A stretch of 51,736 nt of DNA from Reclinomonas americana ATCC 50394 (GCA_048213135.1 PS015261.1:38905-90640), one strand, 5' to 3'. Shown: positions 1 through 10,431, numbered from the stretch's first letter. Notes: generated by a model from the sequence alone, not told the origin. Numbers and translations: made by a program.

Positions 1-19
1 CCCTCTCCCCTCCCGCCAG

Positions 20-336
20 TTGATCCAACACTGGTCGAGTCTCCCCGAGCTCCGCAGCACCCCGAGCCGCTTCTCCTCCTTTGGCGACGCCCGCGCCCTC
101 TCCTCCAACGTGTGGAAGCGCAAGCACGTGGTCGACCCGTCGTCGCTGGTGGTTCGCGAGGACCGTCGCTCCGTCTTCATGGACCTGTTGAATGAGATGT
201 TTGCGGCGTACCGCGAGGAGAAGCGCGACGAGTTGGTGTCGAAGCTGAGCGAGAAGAGCGTGGCTGACATTCAGGCCGCCTCGGCGGGTTCGGCGGCGGG
301 AGCCTCGGGAAGTGGTGCGAGTGGCAGTGGGTCGGG
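20..336 (+). CDS. 3' or internal exon of an unrecognised gene, cut by assembly gap
   Basis: A pyrimidine tract ending in CCCGCCAG at 1-19 looks like a splice acceptor. The exon after it reads without a stop from 20 into the gap at 337. The peptide contains RREDRRSVF-like charged residues (VVREDRRSVFMDLLNEMF around residues 44-61), then a helical Lys/Glu-rich stretch and a Ser/Gly/Ala linker. Mixed composition and good codon structure argue for real coding. I recognise no family. The gene must end inside the 337-786 gap or beyond, because the next coding sequence is on the other strand. The reading frame is inferred from openness and sense only. Confidence 0.55.
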
Positions 337-786
337 NNNNNNNNNNNNNNNNNNNNNNNNNNNNNNNNNNNNNNNNNNNNNNNNNNNNNNNNNNNNNNNN
401 NNNNNNNNNNNNNNNNNNNNNNNNNNNNNNNNNNNNNNNNNNNNNNNNNNNNNNNNNNNNNNNNNNNNNNNNNNNNNNNNNNNNNNNNNNNNNNNNNNNN
501 NNNNNNNNNNNNNNNNNNNNNNNNNNNNNNNNNNNNNNNNNNNNNNNNNNNNNNNNNNNNNNNNNNNNNNNNNNNNNNNNNNNNNNNNNNNNNNNNNNNN
601 NNNNNNNNNNNNNNNNNNNNNNNNNNNNNNNNNNNNNNNNNNNNNNNNNNNNNNNNNNNNNNNNNNNNNNNNNNNNNNNNNNNNNNNNNNNNNNNNNNNN
701 NNNNNNNNNNNNNNNNNNNNNNNNNNNNNNNNNNNNNNNNNNNNNNNNNNNNNNNNNNNNNNNNNNNNNNNNNNNNNNNNNNNNNN
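337..786. other. Assembly gap (450 N)
   Basis: Run of N. The sequence to its right (787-880) is a GAGGG/GGGGAAGGG purine tract, which is the sense-strand pyrimidine tract of an intron of the minus-strand gene at 909-1456. The gap hides the 3' ends of two converging genes. Confidence 0.99.
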
Positions 787-908
787 TGAGGGTGAGGGGG
801 AAGGGTGAGGGGGAAGGGTGAGGGGAAAGGGAGAGGGTGAGAGAGGGAGGGGGAGGGGGAGAGGGAAAGAGAGAGAGAAGAGAGAAAGCGCAAACGTCCC
901 TCACTCAC

Positions 909-1101
909 ACACATGCACGACAAGAGACGCAACTGCTTCCGTAGACGGCGCATCAACCAACTGATCCTTCTCCAGCGAATACAGACGCGCCATCAACGCG
1001 CACAGAAACAGAGTGGATTTCTTCGGGTCGCTCCTGCAAAACAACAAACACGGAGAGAGAATGGTCATGCAAAATAATTTCTCCTCAATCTCTCTCTCTC
1101 A

Positions 1102-1153
<52 letters not shown>

Positions 1154-1456
1154 ACTCACACACTCACACACTCACTCTCTCTCACTCACTCACTCACACA
1201 CATACTCACACACACTGACTCATACTCACACACTCAAAAGCACACAAGGATGCACGCAGAGAGAAGAGAGACACACGCACACGTACATGACAAGCCTTGT
1301 GTATGCTTGACTGCGACATGACCGACCATGTCTCTCTCTTTTCCTCTCTCACCTCAGCTGCGTCCACATCTCGAATCCGGCCTCGATGCTCAGCGCGACC
1401 CCGCGGAGCACGCACTGGTCCAACTGCGCCAGCAACTGGCGCTCTTCCGATGACAT
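909..1456 (-). CDS. 5' exons of an unrecognised gene, 3' part lost in gap
   Basis: Two exons on the minus strand. Exon 1 is 1456-1353 and starts with ATG, reading MSSEERQLLAQLDQCVLRGV and ending at a GTGAGAG donor. Exon 2 is 1033-909, after a TTTTGCAG acceptor, and ends at a GTGAGTGA donor. The phases fit (2, then 1), giving 76 codons plus one base. Exon 2 reads through a SDPKKSTLFLCALMARLYSL stretch that looks helical. The intron between them holds (CA)n and (TC)n microsatellite. The protein continues into the gap at 337-786. No family recognised; residues 1-35 look like an amphipathic helix. This ATG is the first in frame after an upstream stop region. Confidence 0.6.
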
Positions 1457-2051
1457 TGTGTGGTGTGTGACAATCGTGGACAGACGATGGCGCGGCGGGA
1501 GAGCACCTCTTGTGCGTGTGTTGTGTTGTGCTTCTTCTTTGCACGTGCGTCTCACATTGCGAGGATCAAGTACGCGTACACTCGCATCAAGTGCTTCATT
1601 GCGTACAGTGCGCTCTTTTGCGTCGCGCGATAAAAGGTCTTGCCCCCACATGTGGATGTATCTCGATGGCACTGCCCTGCACTAGTGCCAGCGAGTATGG
1701 GAACACACGTGTGTATGCACACGCAGCATTGACGGCCTGGTGGGTAATCCGTCGGTCGTATGATGCAAGACCGGCAATGATTGTGTGTCGCAGAGCGGTT
1801 CGAAGTCAGAGCGCTCAGGGGCGCTCACATGTACATGTACTGGATGGTGGTGAGTGCGATGGCATGGTGCATGTGTGCATGCTCTGCGATCACGTCGATT
1901 GCAATGTCGTAACCAGAAATGCAGCCTTTGATGATCCCCGTCATTGCAAGGGTCAGGCGTCCGTCGCGATCGTGACGATTGGTGACGACCTCTCTGGGTG
2001 GTGTGTGGCAAAGACTGACAGCGCAATTGCCATTGGTGCCCTCGTGCGGTC
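1457..2051. other. Unresolved region with short open segments on the minus strand
   Basis: No complete gene model can be built here. Three minus-strand open segments look coding-like: 1989-1825, 1790-1596 and 1673-1552. The first two carry a shared pattern (NRHDRDGRLTLAMT and LASYDRRITHQAV). The third reads KSALYAMKHLMRVYAYLILA before a GTGAG. The frames overlap or are separated by stops with no convincing splice sites, so this may be a decayed gene, diverged repeats or chance. Confidence 0.25.
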
Positions 2052-2888
2052 ATGGAAGAGCCTGAGGCTCTTCGCAGAGAGTGTCATGATCCTTGGGTTC
2101 CGAGCAGCCTGTTAGCACTTTGGCGCCGCGCCAGCCTGCTTCGGTTTGAGGAAGGATGCCATGTTGTCTCCCCTCGCAAGGTGTGTGTTGTTACTTTGTC
2201 AAGCATGCATTTGCCTGGCAGTGACGGACAGCCGGGAGCTAAATCCGGCCCATCACTCCGACAAGGCCATGACGCTGACCGGACGTCGCGATCGACGTCG
2301 CGGCGGCAAGGCGAAGCAAGCGGAGGACATCGACTTTTTATCTATTTCATGCAGCGCGCGGGAGAGGAGGCCAGGAGACTGTACCGGGAGCAGGTCAGGT
2401 TACTGTACCGCGCCTTCATGGGCGAGCCTCTGCTATTCTTTATCGGCATGCACATGCTGTCGGTAGCCCTCGACAACGAGATGGAGCCCGAGCCCAGGAT
2501 GGGCTACGTGGCACTCTCGATCGCCGACTCGTTGATGCACGACGACGATGTTAATGTTGCACTCCGCCTGATGGCCAGGCGGGGGAATGTGTCGCTGATG
2601 AAGCGACAAACGGAGCTCATGATGCGGAGCGACATGTTTTTCTACACCGGGCTGGCCACCAAGTGCAGGGATAGGGATGGCAGGATCACGGATGCGCTGA
2701 TGAACATGTCGGATAGCGCCATGCGCGTACTGTGCCTGCGCATGTCGGTCGACGTGCAGTTTGCCGAGCGCATCCGTGTCAGCGGCGATGGCGTCCAGCA
2801 GAGCGACCTGCCGCACATGGTCAACATGTGCGAGTGCGTCAGTGAGATAGTGGAGAGGGTAATATACACACCCGCAATAGACGATTAA
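2052..2888 (+). CDS. Intronless hypothetical protein (up to 278 codons)
   Basis: An open frame from ATG 2052 to TAA 2886-2888 with no sign of introns, unlike every well-supported gene nearby. The first ~95 residues look poor and frame-shadow-like. An internal ATG at 2349 gives a more believable 179-residue protein starting MQRAGEEARRLYREQVRLLY. The C-terminal part is rich in Met, Arg and Asp and looks like helical repeats, for example GYVALSIADSLMHDDDVNVA and ATKCRDRDGRITDALMN. A short A/T-rich stretch follows the stop. I recognise no family. The DRDGR-[IL]-T motif recurs on the opposite strand at 1825-1989. It could be a retained insertion of foreign or viral-type DNA, but that is only a guess from the missing introns. 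Confidence 0.4.
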   Translation: MEEPEALRRECHDPWVPSSLLALWRRASLLRFEEGCHVVSPRKVCVVTLSSMHLPGSDGQPGAKSGPSLRQGHDADRTSRSTSRRQGEASGGHRLFIYFMQRAGEEARRLYREQVRLLYRAFMGEPLLFFIGMHMLSVALDNEMEPEPRMGYVALSIADSLMHDDDVNVALRLMARRGNVSLMKRQTELMMRSDMFFYTGLATKCRDRDGRITDALMNMSDSAMRVLCLRMSVDVQFAERIRVSGDGVQQSDLPHMVNMCECVSEIVERVIYTPAIDD

Positions 2889-3800
2889 TGAAAAAAGCAA
2901 TATAAATTGCATGTCGACAAATCCCATGCCGACAATGACCTTGGCACACTGCTTATATGCAAGACACATAGTTACTCTCCTCCAACAGTCGTCTTCCCTT
3001 TCTGCAGGCAAAGCCAATCAAACGCGCGCGTTCTCGTGAGCACAAGGAAATCGAGGCTCGATCGCGATCGCAAGATTTGTTGGCGATCTCTCGCGATCGT
3101 TGCTTATTGTCGTGTGCGGAGCAGTGAAGGTTTCTGTAATAGTTGATGATCACCACCGATGCCTGTGTGTCGTGCCTCTGTTAGAGAGGAGAGGAGCGAA
3201 CACTTAGTCGAGGACACCCTGACGATTGCCTCGGGAGCTCCCCTTTCGGTTCGCTTCTGTTGGCTTCCTCTCTTCGGAGAGCAAGCCACCTGGTCGGTAC
3301 TTTACTGTGGTGATCACCCAACCCGCCCGAACCACGGCCGCGCGCTGGAACAGACGAACTCTGTTGATATCGTGCATCTGCATCCGCATGCATTTCCAGA
3401 CTTGGCGAGAGCAAATTCGAACACGCTCACGCGCAGACCGCTCTTCTGCGCATGCTTTCGTCAAGGTTTGCGCTTCTGTCCACAGCCATCAAGACCTCTG
3501 CGCGCTTTCCATGTCGGTGGAGGCACAGCAATAAAAAGATCCCTGCGCATGCGCAACATCAATCCCGCAGCGGACACACGTCATGTTCGAATTCATGATC
3601 ACACCGCCTCTCCGCACACAGTGGCTCTCAGCCTTCACTTCACCAGCGGAAACGCCTGCGAGGCTACCATAGTCTCTCTCAATTGCGGGCTACTGCGCGA
3701 GTACTTGCGCGCGTTGTCCGGATATCGTGGATATCCGAACACGACTTTTTTCCTTTGTTGGTGGAGAGCTCGTACACACCCTCAGGAGAGACTAGAAAAA
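2889..3800. other. Intergenic region upstream of the secreted-protein pair
   Basis: No convincing exon. It is rich in GATCG and CGCGATCG words around 3055-3105. It holds one copy (3206-3312) of a dispersed repeat that occurs again at 6474-6627. The last ~100 bases should contain the promoter and 5' leader of the gene starting at 3801; I see no clear TATA box. Confidence 0.5.
3206..3312 (+). repeat. Dispersed repeat copy 1, with short hairpin
   Basis: It begins AGTCGAGGACA and contains GCTTCTGTTGGCTTCCTCTC, then a CTCTC-TTCG-GAGAG hairpin, then CAAGCCACCTGGTCGGTAC and TGTGGTG. The copy at 6474-6627 has the same blocks in the same order and orientation, with an extra ~50 bases after the first block. 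Its loop differs (CTCT-TACG-AGAG) but the stem is kept. Confidence 0.65.
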
Positions 3801-4557
3801 ATGCGGTACACTACTCTCGCTGTCTTGCTGGTACTCTGTGCCAGCGTCCTCTTGTCGGCGCCTGCAGTCGCTCGCGCGCGCCTCTCCGACGACGACCTCG
3901 ACACACTGCTCGAGGAGCTCCAGCTCGACGGTACCGCACACTGCTTGCCATTTCTCTCTCCAATGTGGTTGTGTTGCGCTCTCCCTCACTCTCCTTGCTG
4001 CTGCTACTCCTGGTTGTCGCAACAGATGACTTGGAACGTGAGTGCTGTCGCTTTTCATGCAAGCCCACTGCGGTATGCCTCCTCACCACTCTCCTCCCTC
4101 CTCCCCTCTGCAGTTGCCGCTGTCACCGCAACCAACGGAGCCGCTGCCGTGGCGCACCTGAAGGACCCGACCAACAAGTGGAAGTACAATCCGATCGTCG
4201 TTCCCAAGGTCGGCAAAGGCAAGAAACAGGACTCGGCCGTGGTCGGTGCCTTCGTCGTGGACTACTTCTTCCCCAAGATTGCCAAGGTGCGTGTACACTT
4301 GCCAAGGTGGGCGTACGATCGCAAGAGTGCCGTCTGTGACCGCCCGCATGCGCACGCAGTACCCGCACTGGCACGCCGTGTTGAGCAGTGATGGGAGCTC
4401 GCTGAAGTACCTGGGCTATCACCTCGTTGACGGCACACAGTTCAAGTATGTAGAGGGCGGTGTGGTGAAGTCCACCTGGGCCGTCGACATCAACAACATC
4501 GGCAATGCGACCAACAGGGCCGCCGGCAATGCCCTTCTCACGGCGTTCACCTCTTGA
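3801..4557 (+). CDS. Small secreted protein, copy 1 of a tandem pair (166 aa)
   Basis: Three exons: 3801-3930, 4114-4286 and 4360-4557. Donors are GTACCG and GTGCGT; acceptors are CTCTGCAG and GCACGCAG; phases are 1 and 0. The ATG opens a classic signal peptide (LAVLLVLCASVLL, then a likely cut after AVA or ARA near residue 25). The mature part has an acidic helix (DDDLDTLLEELQLDG), a Lys-rich middle (NKWKYN, GKGKKQD) and a conserved C-terminal block PHWHAVLSSDG..LKYLGYHL..GTQFKYVE. The mature chain has no Cys. The next gene has the same intron positions and a very similar protein, so these are tandem duplicates. The family is unknown; secretion is inferred from the signal peptide. Confidence 0.88.
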
Positions 4558-5159
4558 TCATGAGGGTGTCCCTTGCTTTCCTTGAGTGTGCTTTGCACGT
4601 GAAGAATGTATACAACAATGAATCGGCGAATGTGCGACTGCCGGCCGCGCGCGGCGACTTGCCACTGTGTAGCTATTGCATGGTAGCGCGCACGCGCGAG
4701 TGAACGTACGCGTGCAGCGTGTACTCTGTAGCTTTCGTCGTTTTTTCCGTGATGTCTGATCATGAGTTTCTGCAGCTGGTGCTCACTCAAGATATCGATG
4801 GTGATCATCATGCAGCTGTGTTGCTGTTTGGATTAGTAAAGTTGTTGTTGTTGCTGTTGTTGTTGTTGCACATGTTGTTCATGCATGCGCATGCGCATTC
4901 ATTGCGATCGTTAACGTTGCAACTTCACCCATGCGCGCGCTGCGCATGTCGCATGTCGCGCGCGCACTCCGGATCCTCGCGCTCACCTGGCACGCTTGCA
5001 TGCGCACCATTGCCACGGACATTGGACAGCCGCACAGGAGCCTACTGTAGGCCCTGCTCGCCAGACACTTACAGCGCGAGCTCGATTTGTGTGCGCGTGA
5101 CTGCGCATTGCGAGTGAGCGGACACACACACGCACATACGCACACACACACACACACAG
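4558..5159. other. Intergenic region between the tandem secreted-protein genes
   Basis: 3' flank of copy 1 and promoter region of copy 2. It contains a GTTGTTGTTGCTGTTG run at 4848-4866 and a dispersed repeat at about 4731-4850. A (CA)n/(CGCACATA) tract runs right up to the ATG of copy 2 at 5160, so the 5' leader of that gene is microsatellite. Confidence 0.6.
4731..4850 (+). repeat. Dispersed repeat, also present near 26610-26705
   Basis: The core GATGGTGATCATCATGCAGC followed by TGTGTTGCTGTT matches GATGGATCATCATGCAAC followed by TGTGTTGTTGTT at 26665-26695. The match extends upstream, with indels, through AGTTTCTG...CTCACTCA and a TCGT/TTTTTTCC block. The two copies are about 22 kb apart in the same orientation. 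Confidence 0.5.
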
Positions 5160-5899
5160 ATGAAACACACAACCCTCGCTGTCTTGCTGGTGCTCTGTGC
5201 CAGTGTCCTCTTGTCGGTGCCCGCAGTCGCTCGCGCACGTCTCTCCTCTGAAGACCTCGTCTCACTGCTCGAGGAGCTCCAGCTTGACGGTACCGATACT
5301 GTGGAGCACCAGTTCTCGCTCTCTCACTCACTGTGGTCCTCGTTGCTGCGTGTCGCGTGTGACAGATAATGACTTGGGTTGTGCGTGACACACACGCACA
5401 CATTTGTGTGCATGCGCAGCGCACCCATTGCTGCCACTTTCTCACCTTTCCCTCCGTTGCAGTTGCTGCTGTCACGGCGACTGACGGAGCCGCTGCCGTG
5501 GTACATCTGCAGGACGAGGCCAACAAGTGGAAGCACAACTCGATTGTCGAACCCAAATCGGGTCAAAAAGGCAAGAAAAATAGTAACTCGGCCGCAGTCG
5601 GTGCCACCACTGTGCTGGACTATTACTTCCCCAAGGTTGCCACGGTACGTATACATTGCAGAGCAGTGGCGCTACGGTGGTGTCGTGTGTAGCTCATAGC
5701 ATCGTAACAGAAACCGCACTGGCACGCTGTGTTGAGCAGTGACGGCAAGAAGCTGACCTATCTGGGTTACCACCTCGCTAACGGCACACAGTTCAAGTAT
5801 ATTGAGAACGGCAAGCTGACCGCCAGGGACATCAACACAATGACGCCCGGCAAGAACAAGGATGCTGGCGTTGCGCTTCTCGCCGCTTTCAACTCGTGA
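5160..5899 (+). CDS. Small secreted protein, copy 2 of a tandem pair (166 aa)
   Basis: Three exons: 5160-5289, 5463-5644 and 5711-5899. Intron phases are 1 and 0, identical to the gene at 3801. The signal peptide (LAVLLVLCASVLLSVPAVA) is almost unchanged. The middle region has diverged more, and the C-terminal block PHWHAVLSSDGKKLTYLGYH...GTQFKYIENG is strongly kept. Both proteins are 166 residues although exon lengths differ (exon 2 is 9 nt longer and exon 3 is 9 nt shorter), so length appears constrained. Intron sequences are only loosely similar, so the duplication is not recent. No enzyme motif is visible. Function unknown. Confidence 0.88.
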
Positions 5900-6200
5900 G
5901 GGGTGCGGCCCCACAGTAGTGAACTACAACAACAACAACAATTAATTCCAACAAACAAGCAACAGCTGTCTTGATGATCACGTCCAACCAAAGCTCTCTT
6001 TTGTTTCAACCACGCCACCAACTACGACACCACCAGTGCTTTTGGCTTTGCCTGCTTCACGGATCCGGACCCGGCTTTGCTTTGTTTGCCTGGCTTACGG
6101 CCTTTTCCCGAAATTCGATGTGCCGTGTACGATCGCAGAAAACGCTATGCGTCTATGCAAGTGCGTCAAATCCACTGGTCAACCACGCTTATGCGGTGAA

Positions 6201-6683
6201 GATCGCAGTTAACGTTCTCGACTTGTTCGGAGCTCCGAGAGCGTATAATAATAGAAAGTTCACTGATCCATACACAACAATGAGCATCTACCAGTGATCG
6301 CCAACAAGTCTCGTGTGCTTTTTTCCTTCTACAACTAAAACTGTTTTAAGTGTGTTGTAACACACACACAAGGAACCTGCTGCTGCCTCAAGATTGGTAA
6401 TGTTGGTCATCAAGACAGCTGTTGCTTGTTTGTTGGTGAATGAATTGATGGAGTGTTGAGCTGCGGAACACGAAGTCGAGGACAATCCATAAAAACAAAA
6501 CACTTCATTCACCACATTCCAATAATGCGACAAATGTATTATAACTGCGTCCTCTCCTTTAGTTCCTTGCTTCTGTAGGCTTCCTCTCTTACGAGAGCAG
6601 GCCACCTGGTTGGCACTTCCGTGGTGGTGTTGTTTGTTTTTCTGTTCGCACTCGGAGCTTCGAACAAGTCGGGAACTGCGATA
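6201..6683. mobile_element. Possible small inverted-repeat (MITE-like) element
   Basis: The left arm 6219-6242 reads GACTTGTTCGGAGCTCCGAG then AGCG. The right arm at 6647-6671 reads CGCACTCGGAGCTTCGAACA then AGTC, its reverse complement with about three mismatches. Looser matching extends outward (GATCGCAGTTAACGTT against AACTGCGATATC). The arms enclose ~400 bases with no ORF. I could not identify target-site duplications, so mobile-element status is an inference. Confidence 0.3.
6474..6627 (+). repeat. Dispersed repeat copy 2, with short hairpin
   Basis: Same blocks as 3206-3312: AGTCGAGGACA, then TTGCTTCTGTAGGCTTCCTC, the CTCT-TACG-AGAG hairpin, CAGGCCACCTGGTTGGCAC and GTGGTG. Together the two copies bracket the tandem secreted-protein genes as direct repeats. 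Confidence 0.65.
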
Positions 6684-6892
6684 TCGATGGAAATATCGAT
6701 CGCCAACTGCAATATCGAAAAGAGCAACCACAAACGCAAGTGCAGCGACTATTTCGGATCACCGCATTACAGATACGCATCCGCAGAAATCCAACGCAAA
6801 CAAAGCACACGCAACGGAGATGAGTACAATCACGGACAATGATGACGTGTCCCTTTGAGCGACTCTTTTTCCACTTGTGACACGCAACAAAC

Positions 6893-7667
6893 ATGCACTG
6901 GATCCCACTCTCACTCGACAGCGCTGTGCTTGTTGCACATGAGACGGATGAGGTCATTGAGGCGTTTCGGCGGTGTCAAGCAACGGAGATTCAACTCAAG
7001 CCAAAGTCATCAGGAGGTCTCACTCTCACTTTCACAGACTCACACACACACACACACAGCTCTCTCTCTCTCTCTCTGTGTGTGTCGTTCTTGCACACAA
7101 TCTTACAGTCAATCACGATCACTCACTCTCAACTCACTCGCTTTCTCACACACTCGCTCTTGAGTTCTTTCTCTCTCACTTTCTCACTCATACACACTCT
7201 CACTCACACACGCTCACTCACTCACACACTCACTCTCAGTCACGCATTCACTCTCAGTCACACACTCTCCTTCTTTCTCACGCACTCTTCTTGTGTTCTT
7301 CCTCACTCTCACTCTCTCACTCTCACTCTCTCTCACGCTCACACACACACACACTCTCTCTCTCTCTCTCTTACTCTCTCTCTCTCTCTCACTCTCACTC
7401 ACTCTCTCTCTCTGTTTCTCTCACAGAACTCGGCACTTTGTATGCCAGTGAAGAGCTGATTGAGCTCTCTCTGGCGATTGATCTGCGAATTCGGGAGCTG
7501 GAGCGATTCTATCTGGAGAACACCACTGGTGAGTGTGTGTGTTTGTGCGTGAATGTGTGTGAGAGAGAGGGGAAATGTGAATGATGTGCGGACCGATTTC
7601 TGCGATTTGTGGGTCCTTTCTTTGTGTGGTCTCCTTCCGTGCATTCAGGTGGACTCTTTTCGTGCCT

Positions 7668-7715
<48 letters not shown>

Positions 7716-7951
7716 NNNNNNNNNNNNNNNNNNNNNNNNNNNNNNNNNNNNNNNNNNNNNNNNNNNNNNNNNNNNNNNNNNNNNNNNNNNNNNNNNNNNN
7801 NNNNNNNNNNNNNNNNNNNNNNNNNNNNNNNNNNNNNNNNNNNNNNNNNNNNNNNNNNNNNNNNNNNNNNNNNNNNNNNNNNNNNNNNNNNNNNNNNNNN
7901 NNNNNNNNNNNNNNNNNNNNNNNNNNNNNNNNNNNNNNNNNNNNNNNNNNC

Positions 7952-7991
<40 letters not shown>

Positions 7992-10312
7992 CTTCAATCT
8001 CTTTCCTTCTCCCCTCCCTCTCTCCCTCGCCTTCTTCCCTCCCTTTCTTGCGTTTCTGCTCCATGCTTCCCTCTACCTCCACTTCCCTATCGCTTCCCTC
8101 GCACTCTCCTTTGCGCTGGTTATGACATCTCATGGCCTCTGTGTCTCACTTTCTCTCCCTTTCCCTCTCACTTTCTCGGTCTGTCGCTCTCCCTCAACTT
8201 CTTTCTCCAGCCCCCCTCCTCCTCATCACGCTCTCATCAACACATGAGCCAGTGTGTCTCTCATCTCCCACCCTTCCTTCCCCTCTCTCTTTCCCTTTCA
8301 CTGTCACTCTCTCTCTCCCTGTCTCTCCATCTCTCTCTATCTCCCTTCTCTTGCCCTTCTGTGTCTCCGTCTCTCACTTTCCCATCACTTCTCATTTATC
8401 TCTTCGCGTGTTTCCCTCCGCGTCTCCGTCGCTCTCTCGGAGACTGGTTACGCTATCTCATGACCTCTGTGTCTCGCTCGCTCCCTCTTCCTTACTGTCT
8501 CACTGTCTCTGTCTCTTCCTCGCTGCTTCTCTCTTCTCGTCTTAGCTTCTTATCATCTCGCTCAAGTCGACTCGTGAGCAAGGTGTCCCCCCCCTCTTCC
8601 CTCCCCTTTCCCCCTTTCCCCTTCCCTCCCCTTTCCTTACCCTTCCCCTTTCCCCTATCCCCTCTCCTCACCCTTCCCCTCCTTCCAGACGACCGCGCCA
8701 TCATCTTCGAAAAGCAACGCATCAAACTTCGCAAATGCCTCCGCCTATTCTTCCAGCAGTTCCAGCGCGTCGGCGCACCCACCGAGGTGCACTCACCCAA
8801 GCGCGAACGCCCCACCAGCGGCAAGGCGCGTCCGACCTCGGGAAGCGCGCGTGGTGGCGCAACAAATGGCGGCGTGGCCAATGGCAAGCAGGCGACGGCC
8901 TCCGCAGCCGCCCCACCATCCTCGTCCCCGCGCCCCGCGTCAGCCGCCTCGTCCATTAGCTCGTCCCCGCGTGCTGCATCGGCGGTGCGTCACGTAGCGT
9001 CTCCTTTTCTCTTTTTCTTTTGTGGCCCCTCATCACGATCACGCACCACAGAGTCCGAATCGCAGTCGCCCGTCCAGTGCGCGCGGCGAGAACCCGGCAG
9101 CACGCTTCGCGGCGGCGGCACGTGGCGCGGNNNNNNNNNNNNNNNNNNNNNNNNNNNNNNNNNNNNNNNNNNNNNNNNNNNNNNNNNNNNNNNNNNNNNN
9201 NNNNNNNNNNNNNNNNNNNNNNNNNNNNNNNNNNNNNNNNNNNNNNNNNNNNNNNNNNNNNNNNNNNNNNNNNNNNNNNNNNNNNNNNNNNNNNNNNNNN
9301 NNNNNNNNNNNNNNNNNNNNNNNNNNNNNNNNNNNNNNNNNNNNNNNNNNNNNNNNNNNNNNNNNNNNNNNNNNNNNNNNNNNNNNNNNNNNNNNNNNNN
9401 NNNNNNNNNNNNNNNNNNNNNNNNNNNNNNNNNNNNNNNNNNNNNNNNNNNNNNNNNNNNNNNNNNNNNNNNNNNNNNNNNNNNNNNNNNNNNNNNNNNN
9501 NNNNNNNNNNNNNNNNNNNNNNNNNNNNNNNNNNNNNNNNNNNNNNNNNNNNNNNNNNNNNNNNNNNNNNNNNNNNNNNNNNNNNNNNNNNNNNNNNNNN
9601 NNNNNNNNNNNNNNNNNNNNNNNNNNNNNNNNNNNNNNNNNNNNNNNNNNNNNNNNNNNNTCCCCTTCGCTCCTCCCCTTCGCTCTCCCCTTCGCTCTCC
9701 CCTTTCGCTCTCCCTTTCGCTCCCCCCCCCCCCCCCACTCGCACTCTCCCCCCTTTGCTCCCCTCTCGCCCCTCACCCCCCTTCCCCCTCTAACCATTCC
9801 CCTTCCCCCTTCCCCTCTACCCCCTTTTTCCTATTAGTGCCACGAGAGATCCGGCGAACCGGCCACCGGCGACGGTCTGTTCACGATGACCCGCGGCCCA
9901 TACGTCGAGCCAACCACACTGAACAAGCCCGAGGTCAACGCGAAGCGGTGGGTCGGCCAGACGGATTTCAAGACCACCGGACTGCGACAGCCGTCTGTGG
10001 TGGACGAGTCGATGACGGGCACGTTTTCGCGGGAACGCGATCTGCCCCAGTTTATCAACAACGGCGTCGGCTACAGCAGCAACAACCCGCACTTTTTCCC
10101 TGACCAGCTGCGCAAATCCGAGCACCGCGATGGATCGCCCGAGTTTGTCACCACTGTGCCGCGCTCTCGGTACGTCGTCATTCCGTTTATTGGAAGTGTT
10201 TCATGGTCTCTGACTCCCTTGTCGCAACAGAGCTGGCATTGCTTTCCGCACACGCAGCATTGGCGATCTCGCCTTCTCGCCACACCGTTCGCGCAGCAAC
10301 CCTCGTTCGTAA
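6893..10312 (+). CDS. Hypothetical basic low-complexity protein, possibly cytoskeletal
   Basis: Visible exons: 6893-7016, 7427-7528, 8689-8984, 9052-9130 (runs into a gap), 9838-10169 and 10231-10312. Phases agree across every junction not hidden by N. The N-terminus reads MHWIPLSLDSAVLVAHETDE, followed by helical segments (ELIELSLAIDLRIRELERFY; KQRIKLRKCLRLFFQQFQ). Then come Ser/Pro/Ala-rich stretches and a C-terminal block with RWVGQTDFKTTG, NNGVGYSSNNPHFFPD and the basic tail RTRSIGDLAFSPHRSRSNPRS. The tail resembles the short aromatic repeats of sperm/ciliary microtubule proteins, but I cannot name a family. The first donor is an unusual GTCTCA. Gaps at 7716-7950 and 9131-9660 may hide exons. 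The gene ends 119 bp from the end of the convergent RhoGEF. Confidence 0.72.
7529..8688 (+). repeat. Large intron of (TC)n and polypyrimidine sequence, with gap
   Basis: The intron starts at GTGAGTGTG and ends at CCTTCCAG. Perfect (TC)n flanks the 235-N gap on both sides (7668-7715 and 7953-7988), then C/T-rich sequence continues to 8688. Pyrimidines lie on the sense strand of the host gene. Confidence 0.85.
7716..7950. other. Assembly gap (235 N) inside a (TC)n tract
   Basis: Run of N with (TC)n directly on its left and, after a CC, on its right, so the gap is probably collapsed or unresolved microsatellite. Confidence 0.99.
9131..9660. other. Assembly gap (530 N) interrupting an exon
   Basis: The gap starts within the Ala/Arg-rich exon at 9052 and ends in a CCCCTTCGCTCT repeat that is intronic. 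At least one exon end and one donor are missing. Confidence 0.99.
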
Positions 10313-10431
10313 GCGCGGCGAGTGCGTTGGCCCTGTATGTATGTGTGCCCGTGTGCGCACGTGGTGTACATGAAAAAATGAAACCAAAAACACTCGGAAA
10401 AGAATGTCCACTCATTTGTTTTTATCACTGA

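Larger units (their letters stand above)
5900..6892. other. Intergenic region with repeats
   Basis: No supported exon. It contains an AACAACAACAACAATT run just after the secreted gene, an imperfect inverted repeat (6201-6243 against 6647-6683), and the second copy of the dispersed repeat (6474-6627) lying between the two arms. The base composition is more A/T-rich than the genes around it. Confidence 0.55.

Noticed and set aside
6893-7016. tRNA or small RNA genes in the window
   Set aside because: I looked for cloverleaf-type A/B box sequence in intergenic regions and saw none I could support by eye.
7581-10103. 840-codon plus-strand open frame
   Set aside because: It runs through (TC)n, an N gap and C/T-rich intron sequence; Ser/Leu/Pro composition is an artefact. 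Only parts of it coincide with real exons in other frames.
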